Origin: Bacteroidaceae bacterium
GTDB taxonomy: Bacteria; Bacteroidota; Bacteroidia; Bacteroidales; Bacteroidaceae
NCBI GenBank assembly: GCA_017524545.1
Contig: JAFXVN010000072.1
Location: 124,001-188,000 of the forward strand
Reading direction: 5' to 3'
DNA length: 64,000 nucleotides
Part shown: positions 19,788 through 30,600 of the stretch, in pieces
Layout: every line of letters starts with the position of its first letter
How positions within the stretch are numbered: the stretch's first letter is position 1
The notes under the pieces: generated by a model
Databases searched by the model: none
Told to the model about the DNA's origin: nothing
The model's input: the letters and a program-made list of their open reading frames with translations, nothing else
Program-made: the position numbers and the translations under genes

Positions 19788-20366
19788 ATGGAAAAATATT
19801 TTCTCATAGACACTACGCCACTGCAATCTCAGCAAGAGCAAAGTGAGGCGTTAAAACATGTAGCGTTAGAAGTTGCTGAGACGTGTAACCGTCTAAGATG
19901 TGATGCCATTCGCATCATAGAAGGCTGTACCCTGATTCGTAAGGGAAGAAAATGTGGTATTATCAATAAAGAAGGTAGAGTAATAGTACCAATCGAGATG
20001 CACGTAATCATTCCACCCGTGAATAGTCAAGGAAAGCTATTTTGCACAAAAGACTGTCAAGGACGGTGGGGAGTTGTTGATGAAAATGGCAAAATCCGTA
20101 TATCATATGGCACATATCATAACATGTGGGGATTTGACCATGACTTATGTCTGGTTGATAACGGTACCGACAAAAAAGGCTTTGCGGATAGAGCTATTAT
20201 AGACTCAGATGGAAACATAATTGTTGATTTCGGTACGTATTCCAGCATATGGGATTTCTATGCCAAACCCTATCCATCCATCGTGGCAGAAAGGGAGGAG
20301 AAGAAGTATTATCTCTCAAAAGAGAATCCTTCGGTAATCATAAGAGAAGAAATAAATATTAAGTAA
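19788..20366 (+). CDS. WG-repeat-like protein
   Basis: The best start is the ATG at 19788, 18 bases after the -7 box (192 residues); a longer frame back to 19746 would overlap the promoter. The product contains WG/KWG-type repeats: G-I-I-N-K-E-G near residue 60, R-W-G-V-V-D-E-N-G-K near 94 and a third, degraded copy (I-I-D-S-D-G-N-I-I-V-D-F). Such repeats usually form beta-propeller-like or binding modules of unknown partner. It is the first gene of a long operon; the stop lies seven bases before the ATPase gene. It has no signal peptide and is probably cytosolic. It is AT-rich like the next two genes and unlike hsdM, which hints that the three travel together. Confidence 0.65.
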   Translation: MEKYFLIDTTPLQSQQEQSEALKHVALEVAETCNRLRCDAIRIIEGCTLIRKGRKCGIINKEGRVIVPIEMHVIIPPVNSQGKLFCTKDCQGRWGVVDENGKIRISYGTYHNMWGFDHDLCLVDNGTDKKGFADRAIIDSDGNIIVDFGTYSSIWDFYAKPYPSIVAEREEKKYYLSKENPSVIIREEINIK

Positions 20367-20373
20367 CGCATAT

Positions 20374-22077
20374 ATGAAACAAATTGGTTTTAAAAATTTT
20401 AGAAGATTTGCTAATCATCTTACAATTGATTTTGGCAACATCAATTTGCTTGTTGGTGGTAATAACTCTGGCAAGTCTACCTTAGTCAAGGCTCTGCTTT
20501 TGATTACAGAAAATCTTCGTATGCTGATAGATGACTCCGATCATTTTATAAACGCGAGGGAAGGAGAGGAGAAAAAGGCTGGATATCACCCAGAATTCAA
20601 TTTTGCCCCCAATATTCTCCACGACGCTCTCCATATTGGCACATTCGAGAGAGCAATTAATAACGCGTCCGACTCAAATGAGATGTTGTTATCAATTGTG
20701 TATGGTAATATTTACAAAGTGTCTATAACCATAATTCCCAATGACTCTCCAGAGTTACCCACAGCACCAATTAAGGAGATTGTAATTGAAGATCTTCGCA
20801 CCGAGCTTACTATATCTCTTAATTATGTTGAGCAAGTCGCTGAAATACATCTAACTCGTGATTTGAATAATTTTGACGAACTGATAATGCTCTTCCGCCA
20901 TACAAATATCAAGATAATGGACTATAAGGAGTTGTTAGAATCTCCTTCCTCGATTGAGAAATTTGACAAAATTCTTGAAAGGCTCAATGAAGACAAAACA
21001 AGGAAACTCCAGCAAAATGAGTTAGACCAACCAGGCTTCTTCCGTGCTGTAGTTCGCGAAGATTATGAGATGTTAGAGCGTAGAATTTTGCAAGCCAAGG
21101 AAGAGTTTATTTTTGCGTCTAAATTGGATTTTAGCAATGGAATAGTAATTAGAGAACAATTTGACAAAATTAGAATGCCGCTTCCGTTCTTAAACTCTAG
21201 TTTCATGAGAATAGGTCGCTACTATCGTGAGTTTGATATGTCTGATGATGACGAACAGCGTACGTCTCTGGATGAGATACATAATTATTTGTATTCAAAA
21301 CGAGATTATTTCCGTAGGCTTAATATGACACTTGTTCGTTGTATACAAGAACCCAATACTGAATACCTATATGCTCATGCTGTAAATCAGAACACCCTGT
21401 ATCGTATTAACAGTCAGAATGACTATATGTCAAATACAATTCAGGAGTATTTTTGTTCAAATATAAAGAAAAGTGATGAAGAATACAAATTCATTCAGAA
21501 ATGGATGAAAGTATTCAATATTGCTTCAGACTTTGTTGTATCTCCTGTAGCTGGTTGTGAGGCTTACACTGTAAAAATAGGAACAATTGGTACGAGCCAG
21601 AAAAACTGGATGAATCTTGCTGAAAAAGGTATGGGATCCATTCAGATGATGATTCTTCTCTTTAAAATAGCAACATTAATTAGAAAATACAAGGGAATTG
21701 GTGGTGCTCGCAGAGGCTTCATGCCAGTAATTCTTATAGAGGAACCAGAGCAGAATCTTCATCCAAGTCTTCAGAGTGAGTTGGCAAAATTGTTTTTTGA
21801 GATTAACGATAAATATAACATTCGTTTCATCGTAGAAACTCACTCAGAATATCTAATCCGCAGGGCACAAGTTCTTGTTGGTGATATGGAGTGTAAAACA
21901 CAAGAAGAAACTGACGAGAGGAATCCGTTCAAAGTGTTCTATTTTCCTGAAAACGGTGTACCTTATGATATGGGTATGGCGCCAACTGGCAAGTTTTTAC
22001 GTAACTTTGATGAAGGTTTCTTTGATGTTGCCGCGAAATTGAACATGGAAGTTATACGTAGAGAGAGGAAAAAGTAG
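20374..22077 (+). CDS. AAA/ABC-type ATPase, OLD-like without Toprim
   Basis: This 567-residue protein has a full P-loop ATPase core split by a long helical insertion, as in OLD/RecF-like proteins. Walker A is G-G-N-N-S-G-K-S-T at about 28-36. The ABC-type signature region E-K-G-M-G-S-I-Q lies near 420. Walker B, I-L-I-E-E-P-E-Q-N-L-H-P-S, is near 453-465, and a switch histidine in E-T-H-S-E-Y is near 488. There is no C-terminal Toprim domain, so it is not a GajA or OLD nuclease by itself. The next gene starts one base after its stop, so the two very likely make one complex. AAA_21-type ATPases with a downstream partner are a recurring plan in phage-defense pairs. Here the pair sits inside a type I restriction operon. 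Confidence 0.85.
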   Translation: MKQIGFKNFRRFANHLTIDFGNINLLVGGNNSGKSTLVKALLLITENLRMLIDDSDHFINAREGEEKKAGYHPEFNFAPNILHDALHIGTFERAINNASDSNEMLLSIVYGNIYKVSITIIPNDSPELPTAPIKEIVIEDLRTELTISLNYVEQVAEIHLTRDLNNFDELIMLFRHTNIKIMDYKELLESPSSIEKFDKILERLNEDKTRKLQQNELDQPGFFRAVVREDYEMLERRILQAKEEFIFASKLDFSNGIVIREQFDKIRMPLPFLNSSFMRIGRYYREFDMSDDDEQRTSLDEIHNYLYSKRDYFRRLNMTLVRCIQEPNTEYLYAHAVNQNTLYRINSQNDYMSNTIQEYFCSNIKKSDEEYKFIQKWMKVFNIASDFVVSPVAGCEAYTVKIGTIGTSQKNWMNLAEKGMGSIQMMILLFKIATLIRKYKGIGGARRGFMPVILIEEPEQNLHPSLQSELAKLFFEINDKYNIRFIVETHSEYLIRRAQVLVGDMECKTQEETDERNPFKVFYFPENGVPYDMGMAPTGKFLRNFDEGFFDVAAKLNMEVIRRERKK

Positions 22078-22078
22078 T

Positions 22079-23182
22079 ATGTTCAAAGTTTTTGCAAATA
22101 AGGACTTCTTGGAAGGTGTATTATATGATAAGACCCCTAAGAATTGGTACAACATTTTCATGAGCGGAAATGTTGCTGAAGTCTGCGTTCCAGAAAAGAT
22201 TGATTACGAAGAAATAGACCCGATGGGGTCAGTTGATATCGTAGGAAATCTCCAACTTCTGGGGACTACAGTCAAGACAGATGCTGAATACATTAACGAT
22301 ATACCGCGTAACTCTCGGCGTGTGCTGGAGAATCCTAATGCGGTTTTTCTCCTAGATATTGAGGCCAAGAGTGCTGAAGATATTCAGAACAGATACGGGG
22401 TAATATGTCAATCAATAGAGGCAATAGACGATAACGTCTTAACCAAGGCTTATGAATATGACCTATCTGATGGGCAGGAAGGTATAGATTGGGCAGTCTA
22501 TTTTGACAAAAGCAATCATACATTACCAAGCAATGCTTTGATTATCTGTGACCGATATATGTTCAGTGCAGATTCGAAATCTGGTCCTAGAGTTGCCCAA
22601 GACGCACTGGAACTAGGGTTGCTAAACATTCGGGGTATACTCAGTTCCATATTACCTAAAAGACATAACGACGAATACAATGTACTTATAGTCTTTGACT
22701 CAAGTACATTCGATAAGAACGAAGATCAGGAGAACCGAATGTTCAACTCCATCGTAAAAAATCTCAAGGATTATGCAGATGGCATCAAGAAGACTCGCCA
22801 CTATAAGATTCGTTTTGACCTTATCTCTGTTGATCACAACTGTATAAACTATAAGAAGCTACATAACCGTAGAATAATCAGCAATTATTTTGTCGTTAGA
22901 GCAGATTATAAGTTACAGGCATTCAAAGATAACATGTCTACGGCAACGCAGACAATATTCTATGATGCGCTGTTTTCAAAAATAGTGCCATTGAAGCCTA
23001 ACGGACCGGATAGCCCCATTAAATCACAACTGCAAACAATTGAATCGATTCGAGAGCTCATTCAAAATGGATGTTGCCGGAAATATGCTTCTATTGTTGA
23101 CAAACAGGAAGAAATAGGTGTGACTACGGTATGCAAAACTTGTACTAACCGATTAATGACAAATAACTCATATACATTATAA
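22079..23182 (+). CDS. Unknown partner of the upstream ATPase
   Basis: I do not recognise the family. The 367-residue product is soluble. Its C-terminal half alternates beta strands and helices (A-L-I-I-C-D-R, N-V-L-I-V-F-D-S). A segment L-H-N-R-R-I-I-S-N-Y near 262-271 recalls the H-D-R-x-I-x-T-N-Y motif of some PLD-like effector domains, with Asn in place of Asp. A cysteine pair near the end (C-K-T-C) could bind metal. Given its one-base spacing to the ATPase gene, it is a candidate effector or nuclease subunit. hsdM begins five bases after its stop. The gene is AT-rich. The function assignment is inference only. Confidence 0.6.
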   Translation: MFKVFANKDFLEGVLYDKTPKNWYNIFMSGNVAEVCVPEKIDYEEIDPMGSVDIVGNLQLLGTTVKTDAEYINDIPRNSRRVLENPNAVFLLDIEAKSAEDIQNRYGVICQSIEAIDDNVLTKAYEYDLSDGQEGIDWAVYFDKSNHTLPSNALIICDRYMFSADSKSGPRVAQDALELGLLNIRGILSSILPKRHNDEYNVLIVFDSSTFDKNEDQENRMFNSIVKNLKDYADGIKKTRHYKIRFDLISVDHNCINYKKLHNRRIISNYFVVRADYKLQAFKDNMSTATQTIFYDALFSKIVPLKPNGPDSPIKSQLQTIESIRELIQNGCCRKYASIVDKQEEIGVTTVCKTCTNRLMTNNSYTL

Positions 23183-23187
23183 AATAT

Positions 23188-25323
23188 ATGACAGAGCAAG
23201 AACTTTCGTCCGTAATATGGGACATCAAAGAGATAATACGTGGGTTGTACGATGATGCAGAAGTGGAGGACGTGATCCTGCCTTTCACCTTACTGCGTCG
23301 TTTGGACTGTGTGCTTGATGATAAACGCGATGCTATCATGGAGGAGCTGAACAAGATTCCTGCCGATGCTCCGGAGAAGATGAAGAAGATCAAGTTGGAG
23401 AGTATCCTGCGACGCAACAACCTCACATTCTTCAATACATCGGGGCTTTCTATGGAGAAGATGCTTGCTGCGCCAGGGCAGATTGCCACTTCTTTCGACT
23501 ACTATCTCAACTCGTTCACCGACAACGTACGCGACATCTTGGCGAACTTCGTGCACAAGCAGGACAATGCCGAGCACCTGGATCTTTCCGACATCTATCG
23601 TCGACTGGCCGAGAGCAACAAACTCTTCTCTGTCTGCCAGATGTTCGTGCAGCGAGCCGACTTGCATCCCGACAAAGTGAGCAATGCCATGATGGGCACA
23701 GTCTTCGAGAATGTGATACGTCGTTCTAAAGAGTCGAGTAACACCAAGGCTGGACAGTTCTATACACCGCGCGACATCGTGCAGTTATTGGTGGCACTTA
23801 CCATCAGCGGCCATGAGAACGAACTTTATATCCCAGGTCGTATCTTCTCTATCTACGACCCTTGTTGTGGCACGGGTGGTATGCTTACAGAGGGCAAAAA
23901 ATACCTCCAGACATTGGCGCATAATCCCAACCTGAAAGTGCAGCTCTTCGGGCAGGAGCTGAATGATAAGACCTACGCCATCTGCAAGGCTGACCTCCTG
24001 ATGAAAGGCGACGACCATAACATCAGTCAGCAACTGTTCAGGGGCAATACCTTCAGCGAAGACCACCTCTATGGGCGAACGTTCAACTTCATGTTGGCCA
24101 ATCCACCCTTCGGCGTTGACTGGGGAAAGGATGAGTATGTGAAAGCTTGCGTACAGAAAGACAATGCACCTGGTCGAAGGTTTGAGGCAGGACTGCCTAC
24201 TACAAGCGACGGCTCTCTGCTCTTCCTTATGCACATGGTGGCCAAGATGGACAAGGGAAATGGTTCGCGTATCGGCATTGTGCTCAACGGCTCTCCACTC
24301 TTCAATGGTGATGCAGGAAGCGGATGGAGCAATATCCGCAAAATGCTCTTAGACAAGAACCTTTTAGACTGCATCGTGGCACTTCCTGGCGATTTGTTCT
24401 ATGGAACGGGCATCAGCACCTATCTCTGGATTCTCGACAATAAGCGACCAGAAGAGAAACATAACAAAGTGCTCTTTATCGATGCTGCACATAAGAATGA
24501 ATATGCCAAACTCTTGCAGACCAACCTTGGCAAGAAACGCTTTGACATCAGTGAGAATGGGGCCAAGGAGATTCTCGAAATCTATAGGGAGTATAAAAGT
24601 GCGTCGCGCGACATCCTTAACGAGAGTACTGGAGAGGTGGAACATCTACAAATAGCAAAGCTCATGGACTACGACGACTTCCTTTATACCAAGGTGGCCG
24701 TGCGTCGTCCCATGCGTTATTGGTATGAGGGCATTACGGGCAAATACGAGCAGATGAAGGCAGAGGAAGGTTTCAAGCCCGATGCCAAGAGCAATCTTGT
24801 CTATAAAAACGTCGCTGCTATTGATGGCATTGATGCCAAGCGAAGTGATACGGAGTTTTTCGCTTTCCTGAAAGAAAAGAAGTGCAAGCCTTCTGCAGCA
24901 GAGATTAAGGCTATCCGCAAGGTGTGGGGCACGGTGAGCGAGGATGCGCCCGAAGTTCTTAACAACCCATATAAGGCTGACAGTGGGTTTCTGGAAGATG
25001 GGAATCTTAACGATACCGAAAACATTCCGTTCAAGCAGGATATTGATGAATATTTTGAGAGGGAAGTGCTGCCATTCACACCCGATGCCTGGATGGATCG
25101 GACGAAGGACAAGATTGGTTGTGAGTTTCCTTTCACCAAGCTATTCTATGTCTATCGCCCCCTGCGCAGCCTCGATGCCATCCTTAAGGATATAGAGCAG
25201 TTGGACAAAGAGGCTGACGAAGAACTGAACCGACTGAGCAGCGAGAGCCATCCGAGCTTGCTCGAAGATGGCCGAGTCGCGACGGAGGAAGCCGAAGGCA
25301 ATAACATCAGAATGGAGGATTAA
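23188..25323 (+). CDS. hsdM: Type I restriction-modification methyltransferase subunit
   Basis: This N6-adenine methyltransferase of a type I R-M system has 711 residues. The N-terminal helical HsdM_N region occupies about 1-150. The catalytic domain follows, with G-Q-F-Y-T-P-R near 190, the SAM motif D-P-C-C-G-T-G-G near 223 and the catalytic N-P-P-F near 304. The C-terminal extension is longer than in the shortest HsdM proteins and carries Lys/Asp-rich segments, probably for HsdS contact. The order here is hsdM, fic, hsdS, then hsdR with its own promoter. Methylation of the host site protects DNA from HsdR. Its higher GC content contrasts with the three upstream genes. Confidence 0.95.
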   Translation: MTEQELSSVIWDIKEIIRGLYDDAEVEDVILPFTLLRRLDCVLDDKRDAIMEELNKIPADAPEKMKKIKLESILRRNNLTFFNTSGLSMEKMLAAPGQIATSFDYYLNSFTDNVRDILANFVHKQDNAEHLDLSDIYRRLAESNKLFSVCQMFVQRADLHPDKVSNAMMGTVFENVIRRSKESSNTKAGQFYTPRDIVQLLVALTISGHENELYIPGRIFSIYDPCCGTGGMLTEGKKYLQTLAHNPNLKVQLFGQELNDKTYAICKADLLMKGDDHNISQQLFRGNTFSEDHLYGRTFNFMLANPPFGVDWGKDEYVKACVQKDNAPGRRFEAGLPTTSDGSLLFLMHMVAKMDKGNGSRIGIVLNGSPLFNGDAGSGWSNIRKMLLDKNLLDCIVALPGDLFYGTGISTYLWILDNKRPEEKHNKVLFIDAAHKNEYAKLLQTNLGKKRFDISENGAKEILEIYREYKSASRDILNESTGEVEHLQIAKLMDYDDFLYTKVAVRRPMRYWYEGITGKYEQMKAEEGFKPDAKSNLVYKNVAAIDGIDAKRSDTEFFAFLKEKKCKPSAAEIKAIRKVWGTVSEDAPEVLNNPYKADSGFLEDGNLNDTENIPFKQDIDEYFEREVLPFTPDAWMDRTKDKIGCEFPFTKLFYVYRPLRSLDAILKDIEQLDKEADEELNRLSSESHPSLLEDGRVATEEAEGNNIRMED

Positions 25324-25328
25324 GCATC

Positions 25329-26216
25329 ATGGAGAACAAAGCAACAAAGAAATCAATACGGTTTTATAAAGACCACGAGGTGAGAGCCGTTTGGGACGAT
25401 TCTCAAAATAAGTGGTGGTTCTCTGTGCTTGATGTTGTTGGAGCCATCAACGAACAGGATGACTACCAGAAAACCCGTAACTACTGGAAGTACCTCAAAG
25501 CGAAGCTAAAGAAGGAAAACAGTGAGTTGGTTAGTGCTACTACCCAACTGAAGTTCCGTGCTGCTGATGGGAAGTTATACAACACTGATTCGCTTGATGC
25601 AGAAGGAATCACCAATCTGGCAAAAGCGATTCATAATGACAATGCGATGACCTTCCTCGACTGGTTCGTATATAGCGACAATACGATAGACGGCCAAAGC
25701 AAGAAAAAAGCCTACACACTCATGGAGAGCGGACTGCTCGAAACAATGAAACCTGGAACGGTGAAATGTCTTCAACAGATCCATGCGTTCCTATTTGGGG
25801 GGCTGTATGACTTCGCCGGAAAGATTCGCACAAAGACGATTTCGAAAGGAAACACTATTTTTTGTCTTGCAGAACATCTGCACCAATTTCTACAAAACGT
25901 TGAGGAAATGCCTGATACCACTTTTGATGAGATTGTTGACAAGTATGTGGAGATGAACATGGCCCATCCTTTTATGGAAGGCAATGGTCGCTCGACTCGT
26001 ATCTGGCTTGACCTGATGCTGAAGAAACGTCTCGGTTTGTGTGTGGATTGGAGCAAGATAGGTAAGCGCGACTATCTCAACGCCATGATAGAAAGCGAGA
26101 TGAACAGCGACAAGATACGTGGATTGCTGCGGCAAGCACTTACCGATAAGATTGATGACCGCGAAACCTTTATGAAGGGCATCGACTATTCTTATTATTA
26201 TGAGCAGGAGGATTGA
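25329..26216 (+). CDS. Fic protein with BRO-N-like N-terminal domain
   Basis: The 295-residue product joins two parts. Residues 1-105 resemble the BRO-N/antirepressor-type DNA-binding domain seen in phage antirepressors (W-F-S-V-L-D-V-V-G-A-I-N). Residues about 115-295 form a Fic domain of the E. coli Fic type, with F-A-G-K-I-R, the full catalytic loop H-P-F-M-E-G-N-G-R-S-T-R (about 217-228) and the terminal M-K-G-I-D-x-S-Y-Y-Y-E. Fic enzymes transfer AMP or related groups to proteins. No FicA/YhfG antitoxin gene is adjacent and no clear inhibitory S/T-x-x-x-E-G/N helix is seen, so control may come from the N-terminal domain. It starts five bases after hsdM and ends two bases before hsdS. Confidence 0.9.
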   Translation: MENKATKKSIRFYKDHEVRAVWDDSQNKWWFSVLDVVGAINEQDDYQKTRNYWKYLKAKLKKENSELVSATTQLKFRAADGKLYNTDSLDAEGITNLAKAIHNDNAMTFLDWFVYSDNTIDGQSKKKAYTLMESGLLETMKPGTVKCLQQIHAFLFGGLYDFAGKIRTKTISKGNTIFCLAEHLHQFLQNVEEMPDTTFDEIVDKYVEMNMAHPFMEGNGRSTRIWLDLMLKKRLGLCVDWSKIGKRDYLNAMIESEMNSDKIRGLLRQALTDKIDDRETFMKGIDYSYYYEQED

Positions 26217-26218
26217 GA

Positions 26219-27562
<1,344 letters not shown>

Positions 27563-27575
27563 CAATGCAGAAGGG

Positions 27576-27599
27576 TTGCATGGTTTTGCCTTACCTTTG
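27576..27599 (+). promoter_or_regulatory. hsdR promoter, twin of the operon promoter at 19746
   Basis: It has a TACCTTTG -7 box with TTGCAT ten bases upstream and strongly similar flanks to the 19746 site. It lies 27 bases before the hsdR ATG and gives the nuclease gene separate control. Confidence 0.65.
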
Positions 27600-27625
27600 C
27601 AGCGGATAATAAAAAATGTGATGAT

Positions 27626-30600
27626 ATGAGCAACATTTTGAACGAAACCACCTTTGAGGAGCATATCGCCAACTGTTTGGCCAGTAGTGACCTCTACAAC
27701 CAGCGCACAAGTCAGGACTTCGACATTGAGACGCTCTGCGACCGAGAGATGCTGGAGCAGTTCCTGCGTCAGCAGACAGCCACTTGGCAGATGCTGGAAA
27801 GATCGTTCCCTGGACATGAGACTGACACGGTGATTCGTGAGTTCAACAATAAGTTGGACCGTGGTGAGAGTATGCTTACCCTCTTCCGCAAAGGTTTCAA
27901 GATAAAAGGCAAGACTGTGCGCTTTGCCCAGTTCAAACCTGTACTGGCAGGAACGGAAAGTGAGGCATACAATCTCTACCGGTCAAACCAGTTCAGTATC
28001 GTACGTCAGATGCGCTATAGTACGGCTGGTTCCGACAAGGGTAACGAGCTGGACATGTGCATCCTGCTCAACGGCTTGCCACTCTTCACCTTCGAACTGA
28101 AGAATGAAGGTTCTGGGCAGAACTATACCAAAGGTATCTATCAGTATTGCTACGAGCGTAACCCGCAAAACAGGATGCTCCGTCATTGTCTGGTACATTT
28201 TGTGATGGACAACAACTATGTCTTTATGACCACCCGCTTGAACGGAGCAGAGACCAAATTCCTGCCCTTCAACCAGAACAGCACCAATCCACCTGTAGAA
28301 GGAGAATACCCTGTGTGCTATATGTGGCAGGACATTCTTCAGGCCGACAGCATTCTTGACCTTCTGGAGAACTTTATCAAACGCTATAATGATGAAGACG
28401 GACGGCCCGTGGTCATTTTCCCACGCTTCCACCAGTTGCGTGCTGTAAGGAAACTACGCGGAAAGGTCAGCGAGGAAGGTGCAGGGCATAACTATCTGAT
28501 CTGGCACTCGGCCGGTTCGGGCAAAACCAAGACGATGGCTTGGCTTGCTCATCAATTGGCCAACATGACGAACTTGGACCGTAGTCCCATCTTCGACAGC
28601 ATCGTCATGGTGACCGACCGTATTGTGCTCAACCGCAATATGGCTGATGACGTGGTGAACTTCGAAGACGTAGTAGGTATTGTGAAAGACATCCGCCGAG
28701 GCTCCAAGAATCTGGCTACCGCTCTTGACGAAGGTCACCGCATCATCATCTCCACCGTGCAGAAATTCGCTTTTGCCCTAAAAACACTGAAACGCGAAAA
28801 GCATCGCAAGTATGCCATCATCGTGGATGAAGCCCATACCGCCATTGGCAATGAGAATGCAAAAGACCTTGTGAATGCATTGAGCACCGACGAGGATCTG
28901 AAGAACATTCCAGATTTCAATCCCGATGATTTTGAAGACGAGATGGACGCACTGATGGCTTATCAGCAGATTATGCGTCGCTCCATGCAGCACATGAGCT
29001 ACTTCGCCTTCACTGCTACGCCAAAGGATAAGACCTTTGTGCTCTATGGTGACGAGAACCATAAGGAACACGACCTCTACAGCATGAAACAGGCTATCGA
29101 CGAGAAATTCATCCTTGATGTTCTGCAGAACTACAAGTCGTATCAAACCATGTTCGAACTCATCGAGACAACTACCGATGAGGAGGAGAGACGAAAACTA
29201 TATGAAGAAAGAAAGTCGCTGGCACTTATCTATGGCGAACTGAATAAGAACTCCTACATCATGTTGCGCAAAGCAACCATGATTGTGGACCATTTCATGA
29301 AGCATACCATCAATAAGATTGGTGGGGAGGCAAAGGCGATGGTGGTGTGCGATTCGCGTCGGGCAGCAGCCGATTTCAAGCGCATCATCGACAAGGTGAT
29401 TCAGCAGAATTATAATGGTGTCATCAAGACATTGGTGGCTTTCTCGGGTGAGGTGGAAGACAGCCACGGAAGACGTTGCACAGAAGCCAACATGAATGAT
29501 GACAACGCGCATGACGACGGTATCAGAACCAAATTCAAGGAAAGCGACTATAAGATATTGATTGTTGCCAACAAGTTTCAGACAGGTTTCGACCAACCCT
29601 TGCTCCACACCATGTATGTGGACAAGAGCTTGGGAGGCATACAGTGTATTCAGACGCTGAGCCGACTGAATCGTTGCTGTGATGGAAAGGAAGACACGAT
29701 GGTCATAGACTTCCGCAATGACCCTGAGGACGTGAAAGCGGCCTTCCAGAAGTATTACACCGACATCGAATTGCTTGGTGAGGTTGATACCCAGCGGATG
29801 TACACCATGATGGACGACGTGAATCGTTGGCGAGTGTTCAGTGAGGACGATGTGAACCGCGTGGTGAGAATGCTGCAAAAGAAAGAGACTGCTATCGGTG
29901 TACCCTCATTGTTGCGTTCAATCGTAAACGAGCGTGTCAACCCCATGAGCGATAACGACAAGGATTTATACCGAAAGTACGTGAACCGCTACGTGCGTCA
30001 GTATGGATTCATGGCCCAACTGATGGATTTTGTTGACCCTGAACTGGAGAAGTTCTATGTGTTCTGCAAGGTGTTTTACAAATACCTGCCATACGCTGTG
30101 GAGACCTTGCCCATGGAGATTCTAGACAAGATCGACCTTGACAAATTACGCATCCAGATGAGTTTCGAAGGACAGCTGGAGTTGGAAGACGAACAGCGAC
30201 AGATGGCCTCTAGTCGCATTGGTGAACCAGGACAGGCGCAAGAGGACGAGAGACGGACGATTGCCGAAATTCTCGACATAGCTAACAGCCCCTTCCAGGA
30301 CCTTCTGAACGAGAATGACAAGATTCTCAAACAGATTTGGATTGAGATTCTGCAAGATGCCGAGGTAACCGATGCCTTTGCAGCCGGTAACTCTTACGAT
30401 GCACTGATAGCACTCGTAAAAGAGAAGTTTGACGAGAAAGTGGCCGACCAGATTGAGAAATACTATAACTTCCAAGAAGAATTGGAGAAGAACCAGTCGT
30501 TCTCGATGATGCTGATACGTAAATTCGTAGAGGCTTTGGCTCAGCGTACCCACAGTGCAATCAACCTGCCTTACGATGAAAGTTTGTTGAAAGATGCCAT

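Noticed and set aside
20374..23182. Gabija (GajA/GajB) or Septu system
   Set aside because: The ATPase has no Toprim domain, and the partner shows neither helicase motifs nor an HNH motif.
27983..29878. Minus-strand open frames within hsdR
   Set aside because: They are shadows of the strong plus-strand coding pattern of hsdR.
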